A DNA stretch of 60,000 bases from Membranipora membranacea (lineage: Eukaryota; Bryozoa; Gymnolaemata; Cheilostomatida; Membraniporidae). This document shows, one piece after another, positions 24,260-38,705 of the stretch (its first letter is position 1; each line of letters begins with the position of its first letter). The position numbers and the translations under genes are program-made. Under the pieces are notes generated by a model that saw only the letters and a program-made list of their open reading frames with translations, was not told where the DNA came from and searched no databases. The stretch is from assembly GCA_914767715.1 (NCBI GenBank), contig OU612068.1, positions 10,728,001 through 10,788,000 on the forward strand. Direction: 5' to 3'.

Positions 24260-25430
24260 TTATTGGCTATTTTCCCAAGGACCGTACCTATCGATTTTTA
24301 TCGATTTCTTGCAAAATACCTAGATCAAATACGCATCGTCACAGGGAGCAAATATTTTAGATGAGATATAGGGACGTCATTGCGAACCTCGAAACAGAGT
24401 TTCAAGCGTTTCTAAGCTAGTAAAGAATTCTGCCCAATTATTTGCTATTTTCCCAAGGACCGTACCTATCGATTTTTATCGATTTCTTGCAAAATACCTA
24501 GATAGAAAACGCATCGTTACAGGGAGCTAATATTCTAGATGAGATATAGGGACGTCATTGCAAACTTCAAAACAGAGTTTCAAACGTTTTTTAAGCTAGT
24601 AAAGAATTCTGCCCAATTATTGGCTATTTTCCCCAGGACCGTACCTATCGAATTTTGTCGATTTCTTGCAAAATACCTCGCTAGAATACGCATCGTCACA
24701 GGGAGCTAATATTTTATATGAGATATCGGGACGTCATTGCAAACCTCAAAACACAGTTTCAAACGTTTCTAAGCTAGTAAAGAATTCTGCCCAGTTATTG
24801 GCTATTTTCCCCAGGACCGTACCTATCGATTTTTGTCGATTTCTTGCAAAACACCTAGATCAAAAACGCATCGTCACAGGGAGCTAATATTTTAGATGAG
24901 ATATAGGGACGTCATTGCGAACCTCAAAGCAGAGTTTCAAGCGTTTCTAAGCTAGTAAAGAATTCTGCCCTATTATTGGCTATTTTCCCCAAGACCGTAC
25001 CTATCGATTTTTATCGATTTCTTGCAAAATACCTAGATAGAAAACGCATCGTTACAGGGAGCTAATATTCTAGATGAGATATAGGGACGTCATTGCGAAC
25101 TTCAAAACAGAGTTTCAAACGTTTTTTAAGCTAGTAAAGAATTCTGCCCAATTATTGGCTATTTTCTCCAGGACCGTACCAATCGATTTTTGTCGATTTC
25201 TTGCAAAATACCTAGATCAAAAACGCATCGTCACAGGGAGCTAATATTTTAGATGAGATATAGGGAGGTCATTGCGAACCTCAAAACAGAGTTTCAAGCG
25301 TTTCTAAGCTAGTAAAGAATTCTGCCCAATTATTGGCTATTTTCCCCAAGACCGTACCTATCGATTTTTATCGATTTCTTGCAAAATACCTAGATCAAAA
25401 ACGCATCGTCACAGGGAGCTAATATTTTAG
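24260..25430 (+). repeat. T-variant block, copy 1
   Basis: This is defined by tatttgctattttccc, tattctagatgag and the one-base-longer cgttttttaagc, then cctcaaagcag, ttctccagg and ggaggtcattg (25265). The same order occurs 3206 bp downstream. The extra t gives 179-bp units and happens to open a 73-codon frame (24666-24887) that spans a unit junction. The frame is accidental. Confidence 0.87.
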
Positions 25431-26223
25431 ATGAGATATAGGGACGTCATTGCGAACCTCAAAACAGAGTTTCAAGCGTTTCTAAGCTAGTAAAGAATTC
25501 TGCCCAATTATTGGCTATTTTCCCCAAGACCGTACCTATCGATTTTTATCGATTTCTTGCAAAATACCTAGATAGAAAACGCATCGTTACAGGGAGCTAA
25601 TATTTTAGATGAGATATAGAGACGCCATTGCGAACCTCAAAACAGAGTTTCAAGCATTTCTAAGCTAGTAAAGAATTCTGCCCAATTATTGGCTAATTTC
25701 CCCAGGACCGTACCTATCGATTTTTATCGATTTCTTGCAAAATACCTAGATAGAAAACGCATCGTTACAGGGAGCTATTATTTTAGATGAGATATAGAGA
25801 CGTCATTACGAACCTCCAAACAGAGTTTCAAGCGTTTCTAAGCTAGTAAAGAATTCTGCCCAATTATTGGCTAATTTCCCCAGGACCGTACCTATCGATT
25901 TTTATCGATTTCTTGCAAAATACCTAGATAGAAAACGCATCGTTACAGAGAGCTAATATTTTAGATGAGATATAGAGACGTCATTACGAACCTCAAAACA
26001 GAGTTTCAAGCGTTTCTAAGCTAGTAAAGAACTCTGCCCAATTATTGGCTAATTTCCCCAGGACCGTACCTATCGATTATTGTCAATTTCTATCAAAATA
26101 CCTCGATAGAATACGCATCGTCACAGGGAGCTAATATTTTATATGAGATATAGGGACGTCATTGCGAACCTCAAAACAAAGTTTCAAGCGTTTCTAAGCC
26201 AGTAATGAATTCTGCCCAATTAT

Positions 26224-26810
26224 TGGCTAATTTCTTCAGGACCGTACCTATCGATTATTGTCAATTTCTATCAAAATACCTCGCTAGAATACGCATCGTC
26301 ACAGGGAGCTAATATTTTATATGAGATATCGGGACGTCATTGCAAACCTCAAAACAAAGTTTCAAGCGTTTCTAAGCCAGTAGAGAATTCTGCCAAATTA
26401 TTGGCTAATTTTCCAAGGACCGTACCTATCGATTTTTGTCGATTTCTTGCAAAACACCTAGATCAAAAACGCATCGTCACAGGGAGCTAATATTTTAGAT
26501 GAGATATAGGGACGTCATTGCGAACCTCAAAACAGAGTTTCAAGGGTTTCTAAGCCAGTAAAGAATTCTGCCCAATTATTGGCTAATTTCCCCAGGACCG
26601 TACCTATCAAATTTTGTCAATTTCTATCAAAATACCTCGATAGAATACGCATCGTCACAGGGAGCTAATATTTTATATGAGATATAGAGACGTCATTACG
26701 AACCTTAAAACAGAGTTTCAAGCGTTTCTAAGCTAGTAAAGAATTCTGCCCAATTATTGGCTAATTTCCCCAGGACCGTACCTATCGATTTTTATCAATT
26801 TCTTGCAAAA
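26224..26810 (+). repeat. Three-monomer block shared with 29.1 and 33.9 kb
   Basis: This carries gccagtagagaattctgcc with aaattattggctaattttcc (tagaga at 26381), then gggtttctaagcc with cctatcaaattttg, then agagacgtcattacgaacctta. The same order is at 29075-29661 (offset 2851) and again at offset 4809 from there. It ends where cctctctagaatacg replaces cctagatagaaaacg. Confidence 0.85.
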
Positions 26811-27465
26811 TACCTCTCTAGAATACGCATCGTCACAGGGAGCTAATATTTTATATGAGATATCGGGACGTCATTGCAAACCTCAAAATAAAGTTTCAAG
26901 CGTTTCTAAGCCAGTACAGAATTCTGCCCAATTATTGGCTAATTTCCCCAGGACCGTACCTATCGATTTTTGTCGATTTCTTGCAAAACACCTAGATCAA
27001 AAACGCATCGTCACAGGGAGGTAATATTTTAGATGAGATATAGAGACGTCATTACGAACCTCAAAACAGAGTTTCAAGCGTTTCTAAGCTAGTAAAGAAC
27101 TCTGCCCAATTATTGGTTAATTTCCCCAGGACCGTACCTATCGATTATTGTCAATTTCTATCAAAATACCTCTCTAGAATACGCATCGTCACAGGGAGCT
27201 AATATTTTATATGAGATATCGGGACGTCATTGCAAACCTCAAAATAAAGTTTCAAGCGTTTCTAAGCCAGTACAGAATTCTGCCCAATTATTGGCTAATT
27301 TCCCCAGGACCGTACCTATCGATTTTTGTCGATTTCTTGCAAAACACCTAGATCAAAAACGCATCGTCACAGGGAGCTAATATTTTAGATGAGATATAGA
27401 GACGTCATTACGAACCTCAAAACAGAGTTTCAAGCGTTTCTAAGCTAGTAAAGAATTCTGCCCAA

Positions 27466-29082
27466 TTATTGGCTATTTTCCCAAGGACCGTACCTATCGA
27501 TTTTTATCGATTTCTTGCAAAATACCTAGATCAAATACGCATCGTCACAGGGAGCAAATATTTTAGATGAGATATAGGGACGTCATTGCGAACCTCGAAA
27601 CAGAGTTTCAAGCGTTTCTAAGCTAGTAAAGAATTCTGCCCAATTATTTGCTATTTTCCCAAGGACCGTACCTATCGATTTTTATCGATTTCTTGCAAAA
27701 TACCTAGATAGAAAACGCATCGTTACAGGGAGCTAATATTCTAGATGAGATATAGGGACGTCATTGCAAACTTCAAAACAGAGTTTCAAACGTTTTTTAA
27801 GCTAGTAAAGAATTCTGCCCAATTATTGGCTATTTTCCCCAGGACCGTACCTATCGATTTTTGTCGATTTCTTGCAAAATACCTCGCTAGAATACGCATC
27901 GTCACAGGGAGCTAATATTTTATATGAGATATCGGGACGTCATTGCAAACCTCAAAACACAGTTTCAAACGTTTCTAAGCTAGTAAAGAATTCTGCCCAA
28001 TTATTGGCTATTTTCCCCAGGACCGTACCTATCGATTTTTGTCGATTTCTTGCAAAACACCTAGATCAAAAACGCATCGTCACAGGGAGCTAATATTTTA
28101 GATGAGATATAGGGACGTCATTGCGAACCTCAAAGCAGAGTTTCAAGCGTTTCTAAGCTAGTAAAGAATTCTGCCCAATTATTGGCTATTTTCCCCAAGA
28201 CCGTACCCATCGATTTTTATCGATTTCTTGCAAAATACCTAGATAGAAAACGCATCGTTACAGGGAGCTAATATTCTAGATGAGATATAGGGACGTCATT
28301 GCGAACTTCAAAACAGAGTTTCAAACGTTTTTTAAGCTAGTAAAGAATTCTGCCCAATTATTGGCTATTTTCTCCAGGACCGTACCTATCGATTTTTGTC
28401 GATTTCTTGTAAAATACCTAGATCAAAAACGCATCGTCACAGGGAGCTAATATTTTAGATGAGATATAGGGAGGTCATTGCGAACCTCAAAACAGAGTTT
28501 CAAGCGTTTCTAAGCTAGTAAAGAATTCTGCCCAATTATTGGCTATTTTCCCCAAGACCGTACCTATCGATTTTTATCGATTTCTTGCAAAATACCTAGA
28601 TAGAAAACGCATCGTTACAGGGAGCTAATATTCTATATGAGATATAGGGACGTCATTGCGAACTTCAAAACAGAGTTTCAAACGTTTTTTAAGCTAGTAA
28701 AGAATTCTGCCCAATTATTGGCTATTTTCCCCAGGACCGTACCTATCGATTTTTGTCGATTTCTTGCAAAATACCTAGATCAAAAACGCATCGTCACAGG
28801 GAGCTAATATTTTAGATGAGATATAGGGACGTCATTGCGAACCTCAAAACAGAGTTTCAAGCGTTTCTAAGCTAGTAAAGAATTCTGCCCAATTATTGGC
28901 TATTTTCCCCAAGACCGTACCTATCGATTTTTATCGATTTCTTGCAAAATACCTAGATAGAAAACGCATCGTTACAGGGAGCTAATATTTTAGATGAGAT
29001 ATAGAGACGCCATTGCGAACCTCAAAACAGAGTTTCAAGCATTTCTAAGCTAGTAAAGAATTCTGCCCAATTATTGGCTAAT
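27466..29082 (+). repeat. T-variant block, copy 2
   Basis: Same variant order as copy 1 at offset 3206 (ggaggtcattg at 28471). It extends further with ttctatatgag and a third T unit near 28690. It also matches 31402 onward at offset 3741 (gatttcttgtaaaat at 28401 and 32142). It ends where ggctaatttcttcagg begins the 29062 block. Confidence 0.9.
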
Positions 29083-31468
29083 TTCTTCAGGACCGTACCT
29101 ATCGATTATTGTCAATTTCTATCAAAATACCTCGCTAGAATACGCATCGTCACAGGGAGCTAATATTTTATATGAGATATCGGGACGTCATTGCAAACCT
29201 CAAAACAAAGTTTCAAGCGTTTCTAAGCCAGTAGAGAATTCTGCCAAATTATTGGCTAATTTTCCAAGGACCGTACCTATCGATTTTTGTCGATTTCTTG
29301 CAAAACACCTAGATCAAAAACGCATCGTCACAGGGAGCTAATATTTTAGATGAGATATAGGGACGTCATTGCGAACCTCAAAACAGAGTTTCAAGGGTTT
29401 CTAAGCCAGTAAAGAATTCTGCCCAATTATTGGCTAATTTCCCCAGGACCGTACCTATCAAATTTTGTCAATTTCTATCAAAATACCTCGATAGAATACG
29501 CATCGTCACAGGGAGCTAATATTTTATATGAGATATAGAGACGTCATTACGAACCTTAAAACAGAGTTTCAAGCGTTTCTAAGCTAGTAAAGAATTCTGC
29601 CCAATTATTGGCTAATTTCCCCAGGACCGTACCTATCGATTTTTATCAATTTCTTGCAAAATACCTAGATAGAAAACGCATCGTTACAGGGAGCTAATAT
29701 TTTAGATGAGATATAGAGACGCCATTGCAAACCTCAAAACAGAGTTTCAAGCATTTCTAAGCTAGTAAAGAATTCTGCCCAATTATTGGCTAATTTCCCC
29801 AGGACCGTACCTATCGATTTTTATCGATTTCTTGCAAAATACCTAGATAGAAAACGCATCGTTACAGGGAGGTAATATTTTAGATGAGATATAGAGACGT
29901 CATTACGAACCTCAAAACAGAGTTTCAAGCGTTTCTAAGCTAGTAAAGAACTCTGCCCAATTATTGGTTAATTTCCCCAGGACCGTACCTATCGATTATT
30001 GTCAATTTCTATCAAAATACCTCTCTAGAATACGCATCGTCACAGGGAGCTAATATTTTATATGAGATATCGGGACGTCATTGCAAACCTCAAAATAAAG
30101 TTTCAAGCGTTTCTAAGCCAGTACAGAATTCTGCCCAATTATTGGCTAATTTCCCCAGGACCGTACCTATCGATTTTTGTCGATTTCTTGCAAAACACCT
30201 AGATCAAAAACGCATCGTCACAGGGAGCTAATATTTTAGATGAGATATAGAGACGTCATTACGAACCTCAAAACAGAGTTTCAAGCGTTTCTAAGCTAGT
30301 AAAGAATTCTGCCCAATTATTGGCTATTTTCCCCAAGACCGTACCTATCGATTTTTATCGATTTCTTGCAAAATACCTAGATAGAAAACGCATCGTTACA
30401 GGGAGCTAATATTTTAGATGAGATATAGAGACGCCATTGCGAACCTCAAAACAGAGTTTCAAGCATTTCTAAGCTAGTAAGGAATTCTGCCCAATTATTG
30501 GCTAATTTCCCCAGGACCGTACCTATCGATTTTTATCGATTTCTTGCAAAATACCTAGATAGAAAACGCATCGTTACAGGGAGCTATTATTTTAGATGAG
30601 ATATAGAGACGTCATTACGAACCTCAAAACAGAGTTTCAAGCGTTTCTAAGCTAGTAAAGAATTCTGCCCAATTATTGGCTAATTTCCCCAGGACCGTAC
30701 CTATCGATTTTTATCGATTTCTTGCAAAATACCTAGATAGAAAACGCATCGTTACAGAGAGCTAATATTTTAGATGAGATATAGAGACGTCATTACGAAC
30801 CTCAAAACAGAGTTTCAAGCGTTTCTAAGCTAGTAAAGAACTCTGCCCAATTATTGGCTAATTTCCCCAGGACCGTACCTATCGATTATTGTCAATTTCT
30901 ATCAAAATACCTCTCTAGAATACGCATCATCACAGGGAGCTAATATTTTATATGAGATATCGGGACGTCATTGCAAACCTCAAAACAAAGTTTCAAGCGT
31001 TTCTAAACCAGTACAGAATTCTGCCCAATTATTGGCTAATTTCCCCAGGACCGTACCTATCGATTTTTGTCGATTTCTTGCAAAACACCTAGATCAAAAA
31101 CGCATCGTCACAGGGAGCTAATATTTTAGATGAGATATAGAGACGTCACTACGAACCTCAAAACAGAGTTTCAAGCGTTTCTAAGCTAGTAAAGAATTCT
31201 GCCCAATTATTGGCTATTTTCCCCAAGACCGTACCTATCGATTTTTTTCGATTTCTTGCAAAATACCTAGATAGAAAACGCATCGTTACAGGGAGCTAAT
31301 ATTTTAGATGAGATATAGAGACGCCATTGCGAACCTCAAAACAGAGTTTCAAGCATTTCTAAGCTAGTAAAGAATTCTGCCCAATTATTGGCTAATTTCC
31401 CCAGGACCGTACCTATCGATTTTTATCGATTTCTTGCAAAATACCTAGATAGAAAACGCATCGTTACA
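29062..31468 (+). repeat. 2.4-kb block duplicated at offset 4809, copy 1
   Basis: This stretch of about 13.5 monomers shares rare markers with 33871-36277: gtagagaattctgcc (29232), gggaggtaat, attggttaatttcc, cctcaaaataaag, gctagtaaggaattc (30481), gtcactacg, and the unusual atcgatttttttcg (31241). All lie exactly 4809 bp apart, which is 27 monomers plus 3 bases. Confidence 0.92.
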
Positions 31469-32822
31469 GGGAGCTAATATTCTAGATGAGATATAGGGAC
31501 GTCATTGCAAACTTCAAAACAGAGTTTCAAACGTTTTTTAAGCTAGTAAAGAATTCTGCCCAATTATTGGCTATTTTCCCCAGGACCGTACCTATCGATT
31601 TTTGTCGATTTCTTGCAAAATACCTCGCTAGAATACGCATCGTCACAGGGAGCTAATATTTTATATGAGATATCGGGACGTCATTGCAAACCTCAAAACA
31701 CAGTTTCAAACGTTTCTAAGCTAGTAAAGAATTCTGCCCAATTATTGGCTATTTTCCCCAGGACCGTACCTATCGATTTTTGTCGATTTCTTGCAAAACA
31801 CCTAGATCAAAAACGCATCGTCACAGGGAGCTAATATTTTAGATGAGATATAGGGACGTCATTGCGAACCTCAAAGCAGAGTTTCAAGCGTTTCTAAGCT
31901 AGTAAAGAATTCTGCCCAATTATTGGCTATTTTCCCCAAGACCGTACCTATCGATTTTTATCGATTTCTTGCAAAATACCTAGATAGAAAACGCATCGTT
32001 ACAGGGAGCTAATATTCTAGATGAGATATAGGGACGTCATTGCGAACTTCAAAACAGAGTTTCAAACGTTTTTTAAGCTAGTAAAGAATTCTGCCCAATT
32101 ATTGGCTATTTTCTCCAGGACCGTACCTATCGATTTTTGTCGATTTCTTGTAAAATACCTAGATCAAAAACGCATCGTCACAGGGAGCTAATATTTTAGA
32201 TGAGATATAGGGAGGTCATTGCGAACCTCAAAACAGAGTTTCAAGCGTTTCTAAGCTAGTAAAGAATTCTGCCCAATTATTGGCTATTTTCCCCAAGACC
32301 GTACCTATCGATTTTTATCGATTTCTTGCAAAATACCTAGATAGAAAACGCATCGTTACAGGGAGCTAATATTCTATATGAGATATAGGGACGTCATTGC
32401 GAACTTCAAAACAGAGTTTCAAACGTTTTTTAAGCTAGTAAAGAATTCTGCCCAATTATTGGCTATTTTCCCCAGGACCGTACCTATCGATTTTTGTCGA
32501 TTTCTTGCAAAATACCTAGATCAAAAACGCATCGTCACAGGGAGCTAATATTTTAGATGAGATATAGGGACGTCATTGCGAACCTCAAAACAGAGTTTCA
32601 AGCGTTTCTAAGCTAGTAAAGAATTCTGCCCAATTATTGGCTATTTTCCCCAAGACCGTACCTATCGATTTTTATCGATTTCTTGCAAAATACCTAGATA
32701 GAAAACGCATCGTTACAGGGAGCTAATATTTTAGATGAGATATAGAGACGCCATTGCGAACCTCAAAACAGAGTTTCAAGCATTTCTAAGCTAGAAAAGA
32801 ATTCTGCCCAATTATTGGCTAA
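31402..32822 (+). repeat. T-variant block, copy 3
   Basis: This matches copy 2 at offset 3741 (21 monomers plus 3 extra bases), including gatttcttgtaaaat at 32142, ggaggtcattg at 32212 and tattctatatgag. The last matching unit carries gctagaaaagaattc here. The 73-codon frames at 27872 and 31613 are part of this duplication and encode no recognisable protein. Confidence 0.9.
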
Positions 32823-33870
32823 TTTCCCCAGGACCGTACCTATCGATTTTTATCGATTTCTTGCAAAATACCTAGATAGAAAACGCATCGTTACAGGGAG
32901 CTATTATTTTAGATGAGATATAGAGACGTCATTACGAACCTCAAAACAGAGTTTCAAGCGTTTCTAAGCTAGTAAAGAATTCTGCCCAATTATTGGCTAA
33001 TTTCCCCAGGACCGTACCTATCGATTTTTATCGATTTCTTGCAAAATACCTAGATAGAAAACGCATCGTTACAGAGAGCTAATATTTTAGATGAGATATA
33101 GAGACGTCATTACGAACCTCAAAACAGAGTTTCAAGCGTTTCTAAGCTAGTAAAGAACTCTGCCCAATTATTGGCTAATTTCCCCAGGACCGTACCTATC
33201 GATTTTTATCGATTTCTTGCAAAATACCTAGATAGAAAACGCATCGTTACAGGGAGCTATTATTTTAGATGAGATATAGAGACGTCATTACGAACCTCCA
33301 AACAGAGTTTCAAGCGTTTCTAAGCTAGTAAAGAATTCTGCCCAATTATTGGCTAATTTCCCCAGGACCGTACCTATCGATTTTTATCGATTTCTTGCAA
33401 AATACCTAGATAGAAAACGCATCGTTACAGAGAGCTAATATTTTAGATGAGATATAGAGACGTCATTACGAACCTCAAAACAGAGTTTCAAGCGTTTCTA
33501 AGCTAGTAAAGAATTCTGCCCAATTATTGGCTAATTTCCCCAGGACCGTACCTATCGATTTTTATCGATTTCTTGCAAAATACCTAGATAGAAAACGCAT
33601 CGTTACAGGGAGCTATTATTTTAGATGAGATATAGAGACGTCATTACGAACCTCCAAACAGAGTTTCAAGCGTTTCTAAGCTAGTAAAGAATTCTGCCCA
33701 ATTATTGGCTAATTTCCCCAGGACCGTACCTATCGATTTTTATCGATTTCTTGCAAAATACCTAGATAGAAAACGCATCGTTACAGAGAGCTAATATTTT
33801 AGATGAGATATAGAGACGTCATTACGAACCTCAAAACAGAGTTTCAAGCGTTTCTAAGCTAGTAAAGAAC

Positions 33871-36277
33871 TCTGCCCAATTATTGGCTAATTTCTTCAGG
33901 ACCGTACCTATCGATTATTGTCAATTTCTATCAAAATACCTCGCTAGAATACGCATCGTCACAGGGAGCTAATATTTTATATGAGATATCGGGACGTCAT
34001 TGCAAACCTCAAAACAAAGTTTCAAGCGTTTCTAAGCCAGTAGAGAATTCTGCCAAATTATTGGCTAATTTTCCAAGGACCGTACCTATCGATTTTTGTC
34101 GATTTCTTGCAAAACACCTAGATCAAAAACGCATCGTCACAGGGAGCTAATATTTTAGATGAGATATAGGGACGTCATTGCGAACCTCAAAACAGAGTTT
34201 CAAGGGTTTCTAAGCCAGTAAAGAATTCTGCCCAATTATTGGCTAATTTCCCCAGGACCGTACCTATCAAATTTTGTCAATTTCTATCAAAATACCTCGA
34301 TAGAATACGCATCGTCACAGGGAGCTAATATTTTATATGAGATATAGAGACGTCATTACGAACCTTAAAACAGAGTTTCAAGCGTTTCTAAGCTAGTAAA
34401 GAATTCTGCCCAATTATTGGCTAATTTCCCCAGGACCGTACCTATCGATTTTTATCAATTTCTTGCAAAATACCTAGATAGAAAACGCATCGTTACAGGG
34501 AGCTAATATTTTAGATGAGATATAGAGACGCCATTGCAAACCTCAAAACAGAGTTTCAAGCATTTCTAAGCTAGTAAAGAATTCTGCCCAATTATTGGCT
34601 AATTTCCCCAGGACCGTACCTATCGATTTTTATCGATTTCTTGCAAAATACCTAGATAGAAAACGCATCGTTACAGGGAGGTAATATTTTAGATGAGATA
34701 TAGAGACGTCATTACGAACCTCAAAACAGAGTTTCAAGCGTTTCTAAGCTAGTAAAGAACTCTGCCCAATTATTGGTTAATTTCCCCAGGACCGTACCTA
34801 TCGATTATTGTCAATTTCTATCAAAATACCTCTCTAGAATACGCATCGTCACAGGGAGCTAATATTTTATATGAGATATCGGGACGTCATTGCAAACCTC
34901 AAAATAAAGTTTCAAGCGTTTCTAAGCCAGTACAGAATTCTGCCCAATTATTGGCTAATTTCCCCAGGACCGTACCTATCGATTTTTGTCGATTTCTTGC
35001 AAAACACCTAGATCAAAAACGCATCGTCACAGGGAGCTAATATTTTAGATGAGATATAGAGACGTCATTACGAACCTCAAAACAGAGTTTCAAGCGTTTC
35101 TAAGCTAGTAAAGAATTCTGCCCAATTATTGGCTATTTTCCCCAAGACCGTACCTATCGATTTTTATCGATTTCTTGCAAAATACCTAGATAGAAAACGC
35201 ATCGTTACAGGGAGCTAATATTTTAGATGAGATATAGAGACGCCATTGCGAACCTCAAAACAGAGTTTCAAGCATTTCTAAGCTAGTAAGGAATTCTGCC
35301 CAGTTATTGGCTAATTTCCCCAGGACCGTACCTATCGATTTTTATCGATTTCTTGCAAAATACCTAGATAGAAAACGCATCGTTACAGGGAGCTATTATT
35401 TTAGATGAGATATAGAGACGTCATTACGAACCTCAAAACAGAGTTTCAAGCGTTTCTAAGCTAGTAAAGAATTCTGCCCAATTATTGGCTAATTTCCCCA
35501 GGACCGTACCTATCGATTTTTATCGATTTCTTGCAAAATACCTAGATAGAAAACGCATCGTTACAGAGAGCTAATATTTTAGATGAGATATAGAGACGTC
35601 ATTACGAACCTCAAAACAGAGTTTCAAGCGTTTCTAAGCTAGTAAAGAACTCTGCCCAATTATTGGCTAATTTCCCCAGGACCGTACCTATCGATTATTG
35701 TCAATTTCTATCAAAATACCTCTCTAGAATACGCATCGTCACAGGGAGCTAATATTTTATATGAGATATCGGGACGTCATTGCAAACCTCAAAACAAAGT
35801 TTCAAGCGTTTCTAAACCAGTACAGAATTCTGCCCAATTATTGGCTAATTTCCCCAGGACCGTACCTATCGATTTTTGTCGATTTCTTGCAAAACACCTA
35901 GATCAAAAACGCATCGTCACAGGGAGCTAATATTTTAGATGAGATATAGAGACGTCACTACGAACCTCAAAACAGAGTTTCAAGCGTTTCTAAGCTAGTA
36001 AAGAATTCTGCCCAATTATTGGCTATTTTCCCCAAGACCGTACCTATCGATTTTTTTCGATTTCTTGCAAAATACCTAGATAGAAAACGCATCGTTACAG
36101 GGAGCTAATATTTTAGATGAGATATAGAGACGCCATTGCGAACCTCAAAACAGAGTTTCAAGCATTTCTAAGCTAGTAAAGAATTCTTCCCAATTATTGG
36201 CTAATTTCCCCAGGACCGTACCTATCGATTTTTATCGATTTCTTGCAAAATACCTAGATAGAAAACGCATCGTTACA
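33871..36277 (+). repeat. 2.4-kb block duplicated at offset 4809, copy 2
   Basis: This is the partner of 29062-31468 (tagaga at 34041, aaggaattc at 35290, atttttttcg at 36050). Single-base differences include cccagttattgg near 35301, gaattcttccc near 36185, and catcgtcacagg against catcatcacagg near 30927. The intervening 2.4 kb does not share this origin, so a larger tandem duplication was later modified or the block was transferred. Confidence 0.92.
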
Positions 36278-38705
36278 GGGAGCTATTATTTTAGATGAGA
36301 TATAGAGACGCCATTACGAACCTCAAAACAGAGTTTCAAGCGTTTCTAAGCTAGTAAAGAATTCTGCCCAATTATTGGCTAATTTCCCCAGGACCGTACC
36401 TATCGATTTTTATCGATTTCTTGCAAAATACCTAGATAGAAAACGCATCGTTACAGAGAGCTAATATTTTAGATGAGATATAGAGACGTCATTACGAACC
36501 TCAAAACAGAGTTTCAAGCGTTTCTAAGCTAGTAAAGAACTCTGCCCAATTATTGGCTAATTTCCCCAGGACCGTACCTATCGATTATTGTCAATTTCTA
36601 TCAAAATACCTCGATAGAATACGCATCGTCACAGGGAGCTAATATTTTATATGAGATATAGGGACGTCATTGCGAACCTCAAAACAAAGTTTCAAGCGTT
36701 TCTAAGCCAGTGATGAATTCTGCCCAATTATTGGCTAAGTTCTTCAGGACCGTACCTATCGATTATTGTCAATTTCTATCAAAATACCTCGCTAGAATAC
36801 GCATCGTCACAGGGAGCTAATATTTTATATGAGATATCGGGACGTCATTGCAAACCTCAAAACAAAGTTTCAAGCGTTTCTAAGCCAGTACAGAATTCTG
36901 CCCAATTATTGGCTAATTTCCCAAGGACCGTACCTATCGATTTTTGTCGATTTCTTGCAAAACACCTAGATCAAAAACGCATCGTCACAGGGAGCTAATA
37001 TTTTAGATGAGATATAGGGACGTCATTGCGAACCTCAAAACAGAGTTTCAAGCGTTTCTAAGCTAGTAAAGAATTCTGCCCAATTATTGGCTATTTTCCC
37101 CAAGACCGTACCTATCGATTTTTATCGATTTCTTGCAAAATACCTAGATAGAAAACGCATCGTTACAGGGAGCTAATATTTTAGATGAGATATAGAGACG
37201 CCATTGCGAACCTCAAAACAGAGTTTCAAGCATTTCTAAGCTAGTAAAGAATTCTGCCCAATTATTGGCTAATTTCCCCAGGACCGTACTTATCGATTTT
37301 TATCGATTTCTTGCAAAATACCTAGATAGAAAACGCATCGTTACAGGGAGCTAATATTTTAGATGAGATATAGAGACGCCATTACGAACCTCAAAACAGA
37401 GTTTCAAGCATTTCTAAGCTAGTAAAGAATTCTGCCCAATTATTGGCTAATTTCCCCAGGACCGTACCTATCGATTTTTATCGATTTCTTGCAAAATACC
37501 TAGATAGAAAACGCATCGTTACAGGGAGCTAATATTTTAGATGAGATATAGAGACGTCATTACGAACCTCAAAACAGAGTTTCAAGCGTTTCTAAGCTAG
37601 TAAAGAACTCTGCCCAATTATTGGCTAATTTCCCCAGGACCGTACCTATCGATTTTTGTCGACTTCTTGCAAAATACCTAGATCAAAAACGCATCGTCAC
37701 AGGGAGCTAATATTTCAGATGAGATATAGGGACGTCATTGCGAACTTCAAAACAGAGTTTCCAACGTTTCTAAACTAGTAAAGAATTCTGCCCAATTATT
37801 GGCTATTTTCCCCAGGACCGTACCTATCGATTTTTGTCAATTTCTATCAAAATACGTCGATAGAATACGCATCGTCACAGGGAGCTAATATTTTAGATGA
37901 GATATAGGGACGTCATTGCGAACTTCAAAACAGAGTTTCAAACGTTTCTAAACTAGTAAAGAATTCTGCCCAATTATTGGCTAATTTCCCCAGGACCGTA
38001 CCTATCGATTTTTATCGATTTCTTGCAAAATACCTAGATAGAAAACGCATCGTCACAAGGAGCTAATATTTTTGATGAGATATAGGGACGTCATTGCGAA
38101 CTTCACAACAGAGTTTCAAACGTTTCTAAGCTAGTAAAGAATTCTGCCCAATTATTGGCTATTTTCCCCAGGACCGTACCTATAAATTTTTGTCGATTTC
38201 TTGCAAAATACCTAGATCAATAACGCATCGTCACAGGGAGCTAATGTTTTAGATGAGATATAGGGACGTCATTGCGAACTTCAAAACAGAGTTTCAAACG
38301 TTTCGAAGCTAGTAAAGAATTCTGCCCAATTATTGGCTATTTTCCCCAAGACCGTACCTATCGATTTTTGTCGATTTCTTGCAAAATACCTAGATCAAAT
38401 ACGCATCGTCACAAGGAGCTAATAGTTTAGATGAGATATAGGGACGTCATTGCGAACTTCACAACAGAGTTTCAAACGTTTCTAAGCTAGTAAAGAATTC
38501 TGCCCAATTATTGGCTATTTTCCCCAGGACCCGTACCTATCAATTTTTGTCGATTTCTTGCAAAATACCTAGATCAAAAACGCATAGTCACAGGGAGCTA
38601 ATATTTTAGATGAGATATAGGGACGTCATTGCGAACTTTAAAACAGAGTTTCAAACGTTTCTGAGCTAGTAAAGAATTCTGCCAAATTATTGGCTATTTT
38701 CCCAA
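36213..38705 (+). repeat. 2493-bp fourteen-monomer tandem duplication, copy 1
   Basis: Fourteen monomers plus one base. The extra base is in ccaggacccgtacc near 38530. Ordered markers are gccagtgatgaattc (36711), gccagtacagaattc, ccgtacttatcg (37288), gtcgacttcttgc, tttccaacgtttc, atacgtcgatag, ttttgatgagat with cttcacaacag, cctataaatttttg, and cgcatagtcac with gaactttaaaac. All recur 2493 bp later. Confidence 0.92.

Noticed and set aside
24666-24887. 73-codon open frames at 24666, 26803, 27872 and 31613
   Set aside because: They cross monomer junctions in frames opened by the A-tail join or a one-base insertion. The copies are explained by block duplication at 3206 and 3741 bp and not by coding constraint.
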